Notes: generated from the sequence alone by a model not told the origin. A stretch of DNA of 48,232 nt from Malacoplasma sp. (GCA_021444005.1 JABUSB010000004.1:62329-110560), one strand, 5' to 3'. Positions 20,584 to 29,869 are shown, counted from the stretch's first letter. Numbers and translations: made by a program.

Positions 20584-20823
20584 TTAGTAAACTGTTTTGA
20601 TTATTTTGTCTCTTTCATTTACCACAATGGTAACATTGTGTTCTAAATTTTTATAAATACTATCCCCTTCATAACTGGATTCACAAATTGCGTGCTCTAT
20701 TAAATCTTCTAATAATTCATGAATTTGATAAATGGGTACAGCTTTTAAATTTAGTCTTTGTCTAGCTCTTGTAATTGCGTGATTAGAAATCGCATATCTA
20801 TAGCGTTGACCATAATAACTCAT
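20584..20823 (-). CDS. Small protein, possibly DUF4258-like
   Basis: 79 aa, AAAGG before the ATG. The N-terminal helix ISNHAITRARQRLNLK and the C-terminal strand NVTIVVNERDKIIKTVY resemble the HAxxRxxxR...TVY layout of DUF4258/RelE-like small proteins, some of which are toxins. No antitoxin-like partner is adjacent: the neighbours are tpiA (co-directional, downstream) and a divergent PEBP gene. Its place beside tpiA may simply reflect a conserved mycoplasma gene of unknown function. The similarity is by eye and weak. Confidence 0.55.
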   Translation of the reverse strand: MSYYGQRYRYAISNHAITRARQRLNLKAVPIYQIHELLEDLIEHAICESSYEGDSIYKNLEHNVTIVVNERDKIIKTVY

Positions 20824-21065
20824 ATTTAATACCTTTACTAATAATATTCCAATTTACTGTTTAAAAATAAATTTTATAACTTATGGTTTTATTCTTTTAA
20901 ATTTATTTTTAGTTACAACATATAATATTATTGTCATTTTAAAAGGGTAATAAATAAGTATTTTAATTATTATGCTTATTTATTTCTTTCCATCTAAATT
21001 TAATAGTTTTTAAAATACTTATTTTTGTTTATCAATAAATTAAGTTAAAAATAAAGGAGTTTATT

Positions 21066-21608
21066 ATGAAAGCATTTTCAAAAAACATTGATGCTAATGG
21101 TTATATGCACCAAGACTTTGGGGGCAATTGCAAAAAACCAGATCACTTTATGGATGGCAATAACGTTTATTCATTTCACATTGGATGAAGTGAAATTCCC
21201 ATAAACACAAAAAGCATTGCGATCTTTTATTTTGATTATGATTCAATTCCAGTTTGTGGATTTCCCTTTTTGCATTGAGCAGTAGCGAATATTGACCCCA
21301 ACATTAAAGAATTAAATGAAAATGCAAGTGTATTAATGCAAGACACATTAATCCAGGGAAAAAACTCAACATATTCCCCATTATTTAGCCAAGATCATAA
21401 ACCCAATTTGTCTTTAAAAACACAATTGTTTGTGGGAAGTGCTCCGCCAAACTGTGATCACATTTATACTGTAAAAGTTTATGCTGTTAACAAAATGCTA
21501 GATTTAAAAAATGGTTTTTTTGTAAATGAATTAATGAATCAATTATCTGGTAATGTTTTAGATAAAGCAGAATTTAAATTCATTTACAAAAAGGTTGGTA
21601 GTGAATAA
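21066..21608 (+). CDS. PEBP-family protein (YbhB/YbcL-like)
   Basis: 180 aa, preceded by AAAGGAG. Phosphatidylethanolamine-binding/Raf-kinase-inhibitor-like fold: SFHIGWSEIPINTKSIAIFYFD, PFLHWAVANIDPN, then APPNCDHIYTVKVYAVNKMLDLKNGF and NVLDKAEFKFIYKK. The D-P-x-P and G-x-R motifs typical of eukaryotic PEBP are not clear. Bacterial members bind small anionic ligands and have few known roles. It has no signal peptide, so is cytoplasmic. TGA Trp codons occur at 21186 and 21276. It is followed by an AT palindrome (about 21641-21660) and the terminator at 21707. Confidence 0.85.
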
Positions 21609-21706
21609 TTTTTGATTGCAATAAATCACAATGTAGTTTAAATAATTACATTTATGTAATTTTCTATTTATTTTTAGATTTATATAGATTATTATTTATT
21701 TGTAGT

Positions 21707-21742
21707 TCCCGAGTTTATTGCAAAATAAACCGGGGGTTTTTT
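21707..21742 (+). terminator. Terminator-like hairpin immediately before the HEPN gene
   Basis: CCCGAGTTTATT (21708-21719) pairs with AATAAACCGGGG (21724-21735) across GCAA with one A-C mismatch, followed by T6. Its 3' arm also holds the only G-rich sequence before the ATG at 21747, so the hairpin would both end transcription and bury the ribosome binding site of the next gene. Confidence 0.8.
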
Positions 21743-21746
21743 ATTT

Positions 21747-22577
21747 ATGGAAGACAAAACAAAAAAGAAAAATAGTTTCGATTATGATTTGCAAAAGATT
21801 GATGCAAAACACAATCTATGAAGAATTGAAAATGATTTAGATTGAATTTTTTCTTATGGAAAAATTGAAAAAAATATTGATACTAAAATTTCTTTATATT
21901 GGTTGGATATCAATTTAAAAAATATTTTCTTCCCTTGGATTTTAAAAATTGAAAGGGAATTAAAATCCTATTTTGTTTACCTATTTAAAATCAAATTTAA
22001 TAATGATCTATCCAATCTTGTTAACCCTTTAAATTATAAAAAAACATCCTTTGATAAAAATCCCATTGATATTTGGAAGAATGTTGATTTTAAGCAAGCA
22101 AAAACAATTGATGAATTAATATTTTCTTTAACTTTTGGGGAATTCATTAATTTTTTCATTACTTTTAATTCATACTTTCGGATTACCATTTCATCCAAAA
22201 TCAATTTGAAAGAAGCGGTTTTTATCAGCTATTTAAAATGCATATTAATTTTAAGAAATGCAGTGGCACACAATAAAACAGTGATCAAAATTAAGGATGA
22301 GAAAAATAACAAGCGTTTTTCTTTAAAAAAAGCTAGTTTTGATTTTGAAATTTCTAAACAAGAAATTGATATCATTTCAACCAATGTTTCAGGAAGTATT
22401 TTTGTAATTAAGAAACTGCTTTTGCATTTTGATTCACCTGCAAAAGCAAAGAGTTTCATAAGTGAAATTCAAAAAGGTTTTGCTAAATTTCAAAAGGAAA
22501 TTAACAACCCCATAAATTATTTGAAAATTATTAAGTTACTTTTCTTAAATTATTTTCAGCAGATCTTAAAAATATAG
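21747..22577 (+). CDS. HEPN-domain Abi_2-family protein (AbiD/AbiF-like)
   Basis: 276 aa, with TGA Trp codons at 21819 and 21843. The Abi_2 pattern is seen: an N-terminal DYDLQKIDAKHNLWRI...DWIFSYG, an LTFGEFINFFITF segment (family SFG-type helix), and ILRNAVAHNK, which contains the HEPN motif RxxxxH (R170, H175). HEPN proteins of this family act as ribonucleases in phage-induced abortive infection. There is no partner gene. The ATG lies 4 nt after a terminator hairpin, so expression looks restrained. It converges on the TrkA-like gene. Family by pattern; defence role is inference. Confidence 0.75.
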
Positions 22578-22613
22578 GCAACTGCAAAAAGTGCAATTAA
22601 TCAATTTGATTTA

Positions 22614-23321
22614 TTATTTGTGAAAAAATGCTAATAGGTTTTTAGACATATCTTTTCTGCAAATCACACTTATAATGTCATTGGTTTTTAATATGACATC
22701 AGCTGAAGGGATAAAGAATTGATTATCCCTTTTAATTCCAAAAATATTACATTCAAAAACAGCTCTTAAATTTAATTGGGCTAATGTTTTGTTTTCAATG
22801 TTTTTGAGATTATCAAGTTTAATATGGATAATGCAATATAAATCATCAATATCAAATATATCCAAATTTCCTTTAAAAAGGGAGCGGTATGCTAACCTAC
22901 TTCCTAATTCTTCTTCGGGGATAACAACATCATCCACTCCCAATGTTTTTAATAGTTTTAAATGGATTTCGTTTTTAGCTTTGGCCATAAACTTTTTATT
23001 TGGGTATTTAACACAATTTGCTGCAATCATTAAAGAAGATTCTAAATCAGACATTGCGATGACAACAATGTTAATTTCATTAATATCAATCCCATCCAAT
23101 ATTTCAAAATCTGTAACTTGTGTTGCCATTACATTTGAAAATGATGATTTAGCATCTTCTAAAGTTGCTTCTTCTTTATCAACAATATAAATTTTGGATT
23201 CTTTAACACCTTCTTTTAATAACCTTAAAGCAAACCCTCTACCAAATTTTCCATATCCGATAATTAGGTATTTGTTTGCAGTATTTGTTTTTACTTTGAT
23301 TTTGTTTAAACTGTTTTTCAT
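22614..23321 (-). CDS. TrkA/KtrA-type potassium transport regulatory subunit
   Basis: 235 aa. The N-terminal RCK Rossmann domain (KYLIIGYGKFGRGFALRLLK, with acidic VDKEE at the end of the second strand) binds nucleotide. A C-terminal RCK_C (TrkA_C) domain follows (DDLYCIIHIKLDNLKNIENK...LKTNDIISVICRKDM). It gates a membrane K+ channel subunit, which is not encoded next to it. VVIAMSDLESSLMIA and VIPEEELGSRLAYR match the family. Divergent from the infC operon. Confidence 0.88.
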   Translation of the reverse strand: MKNSLNKIKVKTNTANKYLIIGYGKFGRGFALRLLKEGVKESKIYIVDKEEATLEDAKSSFSNVMATQVTDFEILDGIDINEINIVVIAMSDLESSLMIAANCVKYPNKKFMAKAKNEIHLKLLKTLGVDDVVIPEEELGSRLAYRSLFKGNLDIFDIDDLYCIIHIKLDNLKNIENKTLAQLNLRAVFECNIFGIKRDNQFFIPSADVILKTNDIISVICRKDMSKNLLAFFHK

Positions 23322-23428
23322 TAAATTTCTCTTTTAGTTAATTACTAATATTTTAATAATTTAATAATTTTTACTTTAATCAATTAAAAATATTTTAAGT
23401 TTTTTGATAAAATAATTACTGTATAAAG

Positions 23429-23601
23429 AAAGTGTTTTATAACACACCTGATTTCTTAACAATTATGGATTATAGAGATAGGTTAATGCTTTAGTCAAAA
23501 TTTTGAAAACAAGTTTTTTTGTTTTTATATTGTAAACTACAAGTCAAACACACTTTATATAGTGTGTTTTTCTTTATACAACATATTTTATATTAAGAGT
23601 T
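23429..23601 (+). promoter_or_regulatory. infC-rpmI-rplT attenuator leader (L20-leader type)
   Basis: The 5' segment forms a hairpin (GTGTT 23432-23436 with AACAC 23441-23445). A complete terminator lies at 23546-23574: AAACACACT pairs with AGTGTGTTT across TTATAT, followed by T-rich sequence. The AACACAC at 23441-23447 can also pair with GTGTGTT at 23562-23568, giving a mutually exclusive antiterminator. A terminator between promoter and first codon is the layout of the L20 leader of Firmicutes, where excess L20 represses its own operon. A TATAAA at 23422-23427 may be the -10. Confidence 0.7.
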
Positions 23602-24114
23602 ATGAACAAAAAATTTATCATCAACGAATCGATAAGAGACAGACGATTATTAATAATTGATGCTAATGGCAATAAATTGGGCGAAATGGACCGTCAGCAA
23701 GCACTTGATTTAGCAAAGTCGCAAGGCCTTGATTTAGTTCTATTTTCGACTGGCGAAAAACCAATTGCTAAAATCATTGATTTTGGTAAATACTCGTATG
23801 AGAGTAAAAAGAAAAATAAGGAAAATAAAAAGAATCAAGTTAAAGTTAAAAACAAAGAAATTAAGATTAAACCAACCATTGGAGATCACGATTTGCAAGT
23901 TCGTGTTCGCAATGCTAAAGAATGGTTAAATAGTGGTTTCCGTGTCCGATTTGTGATTTTAACATATGGCCGAATTGCTACCAAAGTTGATTTAGTATTC
24001 CAATTGTATAATCGTTTTTTAGAATTAGTGGGGGATTGTGCGACTGTACAACAACCACTTAAAAAAGCGAGTAATGTTCAATACGAATGTTACTTAATCC
24101 CAGCAAAGAAATAA
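23602..24114 (+). CDS. infC: Translation initiation factor IF-3
   Basis: 170 aa, normal length. N-terminal domain INESIRDRRLLIIDANGNKLG, Lys-rich linker, and C-terminal domain KEIKIKPTIGDHDLQVRVRNA...RVRFVILTYGR. It binds the 30S subunit and checks start-codon pairing. It starts at ATG rather than the rare AUU/AUA often used by infC, so the classic IF3 start-codon autoregulation is unlikely; control would instead come from the upstream leader. It is followed by rpmI after 18 nt. Confidence 0.96.
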   Translation: MNKKFIINESIRDRRLLIIDANGNKLGEMDRQQALDLAKSQGLDLVLFSTGEKPIAKIIDFGKYSYESKKKNKENKKNQVKVKNKEIKIKPTIGDHDLQVRVRNAKEWLNSGFRVRFVILTYGRIATKVDLVFQLYNRFLELVGDCATVQQPLKKASNVQYECYLIPAKK

Positions 24115-24132
24115 TAAATTGAAAGGATGTTT

Positions 24133-24330
24133 ATGAAGATTAAACAGAAAACTAAAAAGTCAATTTCAAAACGTGTTATTGAAACAGGTTCTGGAAAACT
24201 TAAAAGAAAACAAGCTTTTCGTTCTCACTTAGCTCATAACAAAACAACTAAACAAAAACGTCATTCGAGAAAAGATGTAATCGTTGATCGAATCGATGCA
24301 TCGCGTTACAAAAAATTACTTCAAAACTAA
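24133..24330 (+). CDS. rpmI: 50S ribosomal protein L35
   Basis: 65 aa, very basic. MKIKQKTKKSISKRVIETGS and KRKQAFRSHLAHNKTTKQKR match L35. The ATG at 24133 is chosen over the ATG at 24127 because AAGGA ends 5 nt before the former but overlaps the latter. Second gene of the infC operon. Confidence 0.96.
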   Translation: MKIKQKTKKSISKRVIETGSGKLKRKQAFRSHLAHNKTTKQKRHSRKDVIVDRIDASRYKKLLQN

Positions 24331-24344
24331 AAAGGAGATAGTCT

Positions 24345-24692
24345 ATGCGTGTAAAAACAGGACCAGTTACTAGAAGACGAAGAAAAAGACTTCTTAAAAA
24401 AACTGAAGGTACTTGGGGAATAAATGGTGTTTCATATCGTAATGCGAAAGAAACATTACTACAAGCTTCAAAATATTCTTATCGTGACAGAAAAGCAAAA
24501 AAACGTGATTTTAGAAAACTATGAATTGCTAGAATCAACGCAGCTGTACGACAAGAGAATTATAAATATTCGGTTTTTATGAATAAGCTAAAACAAAAAA
24601 ACATTGCAATTAACCGGAAGATGTTATCAGAGTTAGCAATTCACAATCCTGAAGAATTCAAAAAATTTGTTCACGAAGTAATGCTTAAGTAA
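24345..24692 (+). CDS. rplT: 50S ribosomal protein L20
   Basis: 115 aa. MRVKTGPVTRRRRKRLLKKT, then a family-typical YRNAKETLLQASKYSYRDRK and KRDFRKLWIARINAAVRQ (Trp of KLW encoded by TGA at 24522). It is an early-assembly 23S rRNA binding protein and in Firmicutes the autogenous repressor of this operon. An AAGGAG precedes the ATG. The usual AKGYYGAR segment is EGTWGING here, a modest divergence. The terminator at 24711 closes the operon. Confidence 0.96.
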
Positions 24693-24710
24693 TTCGCTTA
24701 CTTCACATTA

Positions 24711-24741
24711 AAAAAGACTAGAATAACCCTAGTCTTTTTTT
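24711..24741. terminator. Terminator between rplT and the HAD gene
   Basis: AAAAAGACTAG (24711-24721) pairs with CTAGTCTTTTT (24729-24739), with T-run after and A-run before, so it can serve both convergent units. Confidence 0.88.
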
Positions 24742-24757
24742 ATTCAAATTTATTATT

Positions 24758-25633
24758 TTACAAATGAAAGATGCGTTTCATTTCGTGGGCAATCCCATCT
24801 TCATTATTGGTTTTTTTAGTAATTTTATTGGTTAATAGTTTTACCGTGTATGAAGAATTTTTCATTGCATACCCAATACTTTTGGTTAGCATATCCAAAT
24901 CATTTTCACCATCCCCAAAGGTATAGATTTGACTTAAAGGGACCATATAGAATGTTGAAAGGTATTTGATCGCTGATCCCTTGTTTGAAAAAATCGAAAC
25001 AATTTCGATTACAGTACCCTTAAAATCATTGGGTAATGACCAACTGCGCACTACTAATGTATTTGTAATTCCTTTAATTTTAAAACTAATATAATCAATG
25101 CTATTTTTATCTTTTAAATATAACAAAATCGTGTTGATATCTTTATCAAGTTGATCTAATTGGTTCATTTTTAAAACCTTTAAGTTAACTTGTGCGTTAC
25201 TCACTTCTGTATCTGAAACGTGGAATTTGGATAAAAACTCACTGCGAATGTATGAGTTTTTTTGGTCAGTAAACAAATATGTGTCCTCAATTGTTTCAAC
25301 AAAGATACAACCAACGTGTTTTAAAATTGATTTATTGGAAAGTAAATATTTAACTTGCTCTCTTGAATAGCACAAGTTAATTAAAGAAAAACTCTTATCA
25401 CTTGGATTGGATAAGATACTTCCATTTAGATTCGCCATTATTGTATCCAATCCTAGTTGGTTATAATATTGCATTGCAGCCCGAATTGGGCGTCCGGTTG
25501 CAATACAAAACTTATTGCCTAGGCTGACATATTTTTTAATTGTATCGGTTGTGAATTGGGAAATGGTTTGATCATCTTTTAAAAGTGATCCATCCAAATC
25601 ACAAACAACTAAATTTCTTTTTGATAAATCCAT
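24758..25633 (-). CDS. Cof-type HAD-superfamily phosphatase
   Basis: 291 aa. Motif I VVCDLDGSLLKDD (nucleophile Asp), motif II within IATGRPIRAA, a C2-type cap, the conserved SNKGSAIKYL lysine, and motif IV TFGDGENDLDML. Cof-type HADs dephosphorylate sugar phosphates or flavin/pyridoxal phosphates; the substrate is not predictable. The ATG at 25633 lies 1 nt after the trpS stop and is preceded by a GGGA within trpS, so it is preferred to upstream in-frame starts. The order HAD-trpS matches MG125-MG126. Confidence 0.9.
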   Translation of the reverse strand: MDLSKRNLVVCDLDGSLLKDDQTISQFTTDTIKKYVSLGNKFCIATGRPIRAAMQYYNQLGLDTIMANLNGSILSNPSDKSFSLINLCYSREQVKYLLSNKSILKHVGCIFVETIEDTYLFTDQKNSYIRSEFLSKFHVSDTEVSNAQVNLKVLKMNQLDQLDKDINTILLYLKDKNSIDYISFKIKGITNTLVVRSWSLPNDFKGTVIEIVSIFSNKGSAIKYLSTFYMVPLSQIYTFGDGENDLDMLTKSIGYAMKNSSYTVKLLTNKITKKTNNEDGIAHEMKRIFHL

Positions 25634-25634
25634 T

Positions 25635-26648
25635 TTAGTTCCCTTTATAGGTATCAAGTCCTATTGTTTTTTGAATAAAATTAAGTTTTTGGTTGGCAAT
25701 TGCATTGCAAGTTTTGGCATTGTTAACCATTTTTTGGTAAACAGTATCTGTGTTTTTTAATTGGTTAAATTTAGTTTGGATATTAGCTAAGAATTGACAC
25801 AACTTATCAGCTACTGCTTTTTTGAAAGTACCATAGTTTTGGTTTTCAAACATCTTTTCAATCGTATTAAAATCATAGTTTGTTAAGCAGCTGTAAATAC
25901 TCATTAAATTACTAATCCCGGGTTGGTTAACAACGTCATATTTAACACAATTTAATGAATCGGTTTTAGCTTGCATAATTTTGGTACGAGCCAAATCAAT
26001 TGCATCTAATAAAAAAATAACACCTTTTTGATTCGCGCTTGATTTGGACATCTTAATTGTTGGGTCTACTAAATCCATTATTTTAGCTCCCACTTTTGCT
26101 TGATAAATTTCAGGAATTTTAAATAAAGGTGTATTGTATTTCTTGTTCATTCTTTGGGCTAAATCAATTGTTAATTCCAAATGCTGTTTTTGGTCTTTCC
26201 CAACGGGTACCAAATCGGCATCATATAACAAAATGTCTGCTGCCATTAAACAAGGATATGTAAACAAACCTGAGGGAATATTAGTAGTTTTGTTAGCCAT
26301 CACTGCTTTTTGGGATTTGTCTTTAAATTGGGTCATTCGGTTTAGTTCCCCCATATAGCTGTGGCACAGTAAGATATGTGCTAGTTGGGTGTGGGCAAAA
26401 ACACTTGATTGGAAAAATACTAAATTGGTATCAAAATTTAATCCACAAGCAGCATATAAATGGGCTACATTTAACCGGTTAGCATTCAATTCTGTTGGAT
26501 TAAAACTTGTTGTAATTGAATGCATATCCGCTACAAAAATATACATTTTAGAATCATTTTGCAAGTTGATAAAATTTTGAATTGCCCCAAAATAGTTACC
26601 AATTGTAAGTGAATTTGTTGCTTGAATTCCCGATACGATAGTTTTCAT
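25635..26648 (-). CDS. trpS: Tryptophanyl-tRNA synthetase
   Basis: 337 aa, class I synthetase. The HIGH-type sequence is in SLTIGNYFGAIQN and the KMSKS loop is MDLVDPTIKMSKSSANQ. VADMHSITT, LLYDADLVPVGKDQKQHLEL and FTYPCLMAADIL are typical TrpRS. In this organism the enzyme must charge tRNAs reading both UGG and UGA. It is the first gene of the trpS-HAD pair, divergent from the Spx-like gene. No T-box is visible upstream. Confidence 0.96.
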   Translation of the reverse strand: MKTIVSGIQATNSLTIGNYFGAIQNFINLQNDSKMYIFVADMHSITTSFNPTELNANRLNVAHLYAACGLNFDTNLVFFQSSVFAHTQLAHILLCHSYMGELNRMTQFKDKSQKAVMANKTTNIPSGLFTYPCLMAADILLYDADLVPVGKDQKQHLELTIDLAQRMNKKYNTPLFKIPEIYQAKVGAKIMDLVDPTIKMSKSSANQKGVIFLLDAIDLARTKIMQAKTDSLNCVKYDVVNQPGISNLMSIYSCLTNYDFNTIEKMFENQNYGTFKKAVADKLCQFLANIQTKFNQLKNTDTVYQKMVNNAKTCNAIANQKLNFIQKTIGLDTYKGN

Positions 26649-26800
26649 TTTAAACCCTTTAATTGATTAAAATTATTTTGTAAAAAAACTAAATTTTAGT
26701 TAAGTTTATGTTTTATTATGCTTTAAATGTTTTATATTATATACTAATAAAATAATTGGTTATCCAATTAAAATTTTTTGATAACAAGTGGGTTTGTGTC

Positions 26801-27328
26801 GTGATTAAATTATTTGTTTTATCCAATTGCTTAGGTTGTGAAAAAGCTGAAAAATTTCTTAAGAAAAATGCTGTTCGATATGAAAGAGTGAATTTAAGTT
26901 TTGCTAAATTACAAGAAATTGACTTAGTTTTAATGAACAAATTAGCACCTGGAGGAATTTTGGATATTGTTAACTGAAATTCACAAATATTAAAAGATGT
27001 TGGGGAAGATGTTGCTCCCATTTTTAAAAATATGAATATTAAGGAATTGTATGCTTTTCTAATTGAAAATCCAGAAGTTTTAAGTTATCCCATTGCATTA
27101 GATTATGATTCGGGATATGATAAAAAACCACTTTCATTAGTTGTTGGGTTTAATGATAGTGCATACAATTATTTTCTTGATGCTGAAGCTGATACTGAAT
27201 TCAAAGATAAGTACTATGTGAATGTAAGTTCTTCATACATTTTTAATGCTTGCTGTTTCTATGATGAAGTTAAAAATGATGGACCCAATATCTTAATTAA
27301 TAATTTTAAAAAAGATGAGCAGCAATAA
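26801..27328 (+). CDS. Spx/ArsC-family protein
   Basis: 175 aa from the GTG at 26801; TGA at 26975 is Trp. The first residues MIKLFVLSNCLGCEKAEKFL place a CxxC redox pair at C10 and C13, exactly as in B. subtilis Spx, a thiol-stress regulator that binds the RNA polymerase alpha C-terminal domain. The central LPI/RRPI region is divergent (LSYPIALDYD, LSLVVGFNDSAY), and about 40 extra C-terminal residues are present. The GTG fits the family N terminus better than an upstream TTG at 26756. The last 14 bases overlap nadK. The position equals MG127. Confidence 0.75.
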
Positions 27329-28085
27329 ATATTGAATTGTTGATAATGGATCTGCAAAGGCAAAATCGATTCGAAAACAATTTGAAGCTTTAATTCCCAA
27401 AAATTGAACAATTGAAGATCAAAATTTTGAGTATCTTTTTGTAATTGGGGGAGATGGTACTTTTTTAAGAAACAAAGCTTTGTATTCAAATAAAAAAATA
27501 GTTGCCATTAATGGGGGTAATTTTGGTTACTACTCTTATTTTAATGTCAGAAACATTAAACAAATTTTTAGCAAAATAAGCAATGATAGCTTTTTTTATC
27601 ACCCTTTAGAAATTGAAATCACAATAGACAACCAAACCTATTTTTGCATTAATGAGGTTTTAATTAGAAGTGATGTTGTTTTTAAAACCGATATCTATTT
27701 AAACAATCAATTATTAGAATTTTTTAAGGGAAGTGGGATTTTAGTTGCAACTCCTTTGGGGTCAACCGCGCACGCTAAAAACGTAGGGGGTGCAATTATT
27801 AACCCAAATTTAGCTGCAATTCAGTTTATTGAAATTGAACCAATTACCCAAAAAAGTTACAGTTCTTTAAAATCTCCTTTAATTTTGGGGATTGATACTA
27901 AAATTGTTTTAAAAGCAAAAGACAATTGCAGAGCTTTTATTCTCTTGGATGGAATTAAAATTAATAAGGTGTTTGATAGTGAATTAATAATTAAAGCAAG
28001 CTATGCCAAATTTAAAATGTTCAAACCTGATTGCAACCAACATTATATTAAAAAATTACGAGAATCATTTATAAGGGATAAGTAA
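27315..28085 (+). CDS. nadK: NAD kinase
   Basis: 256 aa. It phosphorylates NAD+ to NADP+. The diagnostic GGDGT motif is at residues 45-49 (FVIGGDGTFLRN), followed by INGGNFGYYSYF, CINEVLIRSD (NE-rich motif) and LVATPLGSTAHA (glycine/threonine-rich motif). The ATG overlaps the end of the Spx-like gene by 14 nt, implying coupled translation, and the next gene starts 1 nt after its stop. Trp is TGA at 27333 and 27405. Supplies NADP+ for the gapN product among others. Confidence 0.93.
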
Positions 28086-28086
28086 G

Positions 28087-28443
28087 ATGAATAAAACTAA
28101 AATATATTATATTTTGACTTTGGGAATTGGTTATTTAATTGCTAAAAACAAAGCTAAAAAAATTGCAAATTCAGTTAATTCAAATTTAACAGTGAGTGAA
28201 AAAGTACCATTTGAGGTTAGTGAAATTTTGAATGCAATCGGGGGAATTGAAAATTATGTTTCGCACTCTGCTACAATCAATGCGATTAAGTTTGAAGTCA
28301 AAGATACCTCATTGATTGACAGGGACAAAATTAAGCAAATGGGTGCGAAAGGGACAATGCTTAACGAGGATAGTGTTTCGTGTTTATTTGGTGATTATTC
28401 TAAAAAACTTGCAGATTTGATAACCCAACACCTTGCTAAGTAA
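28087..28443 (+). CDS. PTS EIIB-like protein lacking the phospho-accepting cysteine
   Basis: 118 aa. An N-terminal hydrophobic segment (IYYILTLGIGYLIA) is followed by a glucose-family EIIB fold: ILNAIGGIENYVSHSATINA, IKFEVKDTSLID, IKQMGAKG and VSCLFGDYSKKLADLI. Aligned with GGxxNIxxxxxCxTRLR, the Cys that carries the phosphate is Thr63 and TRLR is NAIK, so it cannot take part in sugar phosphotransfer. It corresponds in size and position to M. genitalium MG129, so the loss is conserved. Possibly a regulatory or membrane-tethered domain. Encoded 1 nt after nadK. Confidence 0.8.
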   Translation: MNKTKIYYILTLGIGYLIAKNKAKKIANSVNSNLTVSEKVPFEVSEILNAIGGIENYVSHSATINAIKFEVKDTSLIDRDKIKQMGAKGTMLNEDSVSCLFGDYSKKLADLITQHLAK

Positions 28444-28525
28444 ACATTTATTTTTTATTAATTAATTTAGTTAAATCAAGGCAAAAACATATATTATTAG
28501 ATTAATAAAAGAATTTGGAGAATAT

Positions 28526-29815
28526 ATGCTTAAACTAGATTTAACATGTTTTAAAGACGGTGAAAAAAGTGCTAACACTATTTTTAAAAAATATGCATCA
28601 AAAGTGAAAACACTGCATAAATCAATAGTTGATAAAAAATGTAAGGGTAGTGAAATGCTTGGATGATTAGATTACCCTTTAAACTATGATCAAAAAGAAA
28701 TTAAAAAACTTGTTTCTTTATCAAAAGAATGAAAAGAAAATAAAAAAATTAAAAATGTGGTTTTACTAGGAATTGGCGGGTCTTATATTGGAATCCGGGC
28801 TGGAATTGATTTAGTCTTATCTGAGTTTAACCGTGATAAAGAAATTTTTTATGTTTCTTCATTGTCTTCTTCTTACATTGTTTCATTATTAGAAAAACTT
28901 AAAAATGAGGATTTTTATTTAGTTGTTATTTCCAAATCGGGGACAACACTAGAAACCGCAATTGGTTTTAGAATGTTTTACAACTTATTGTTTGAAAAAT
29001 TTGGCAGTGTTGGGGCTAATGAAAGAATAGTCGCGATTACTGACAAAGAAAAAGGAACACTTAAAAAGATTTGTAATGAGCAAGAAATTAAAACTTTTTG
29101 CATTCCCGATGATGTTGGGGGAAGATTTTCTGCAATTACCCCTGTGGGATTGTTTCCAATGGGTGTAATGGGATTAGATGTTGAAAAAGTTTTAAAAGGT
29201 TGTAAAAAAGCAATTGAGGAAAATAATAGTGCTAACTTAGAAGATAATTTAGCTTACCAATATGCAGTACTAAGACATTATGAGCATACTGAAAATAAAA
29301 AGAGTGTGGAAATCTTTTGTGTGTATGATGATGCAATCAGATTCTTAAGTGAACACTTTAAGCAATTGTTTGCAGAATCCGAAGGTAAAGAAAATAAAGC
29401 ATTATTACCAGTTAACTGTTTGTTTACAACAGATTTACACTCTGTGGGTCAATTTTTACAACAAGGGTCTAAGATCTTTTTCGAAACTTGTTTAGAATTT
29501 GAAAAACCATTAGCTGATGTTAAAGTAAAAGATTTTTTAGATAATGCAGATGGGCTAAAATTCATAACACAAAAAAAACTAGATTATATTAATAAAGTTG
29601 CAGCATCGAGTACGATTGATGCACACCACTTGGAAGCTGGAATTGATATTATTAAAATCTTGGTAGAATCAAGATGCGAAGAGGCATTTGGTTATTTATA
29701 TACGTGATTCTCAATTGCAGTTGCAATGAGTGCATTACTATTAGATGTTAATCCTTTTGATCAACCAGGTGTTGAAGCTTATAAAAAAAGAATGTTTGCT
29801 AAATTAGGGAAATAA
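28526..29815 (+). CDS. pgi: Glucose-6-phosphate isomerase
   Basis: 429 aa, the usual length for Firmicute-type Pgi. Family signatures [14 protein letters not shown] and the SIS-domain phosphate site [16 protein letters not shown] are present, along with [14 protein letters not shown] and catalytic residues in [10 protein letters not shown] and [12 protein letters not shown]. An ATG with GGAG 8 nt upstream. Several TGA Trp codons precede 28757, which hides the N-terminal 77 residues under the standard code. Entry to glycolysis. Closed by the terminator at 29840. Confidence 0.96.
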
Positions 29816-29839
29816 CAAACAAACAAACAAAGAATCTAA

Positions 29840-29869
29840 AATAATAGCTTTTTAAGCTATTATTTTTTT
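29840..29869 (+). terminator. pgi terminator
   Basis: AATAATAGCTT (29840-29850) pairs with AAGCTATTATT (29854-29864), followed by a T-rich tract. Confidence 0.85.

Noticed and set aside
21066-21608. Reading the PEBP gene and the HEPN gene as a two-gene defence operon
   Set aside because: A strong terminator separates them and PEBP proteins have no established defence role; the adjacency is probably incidental.
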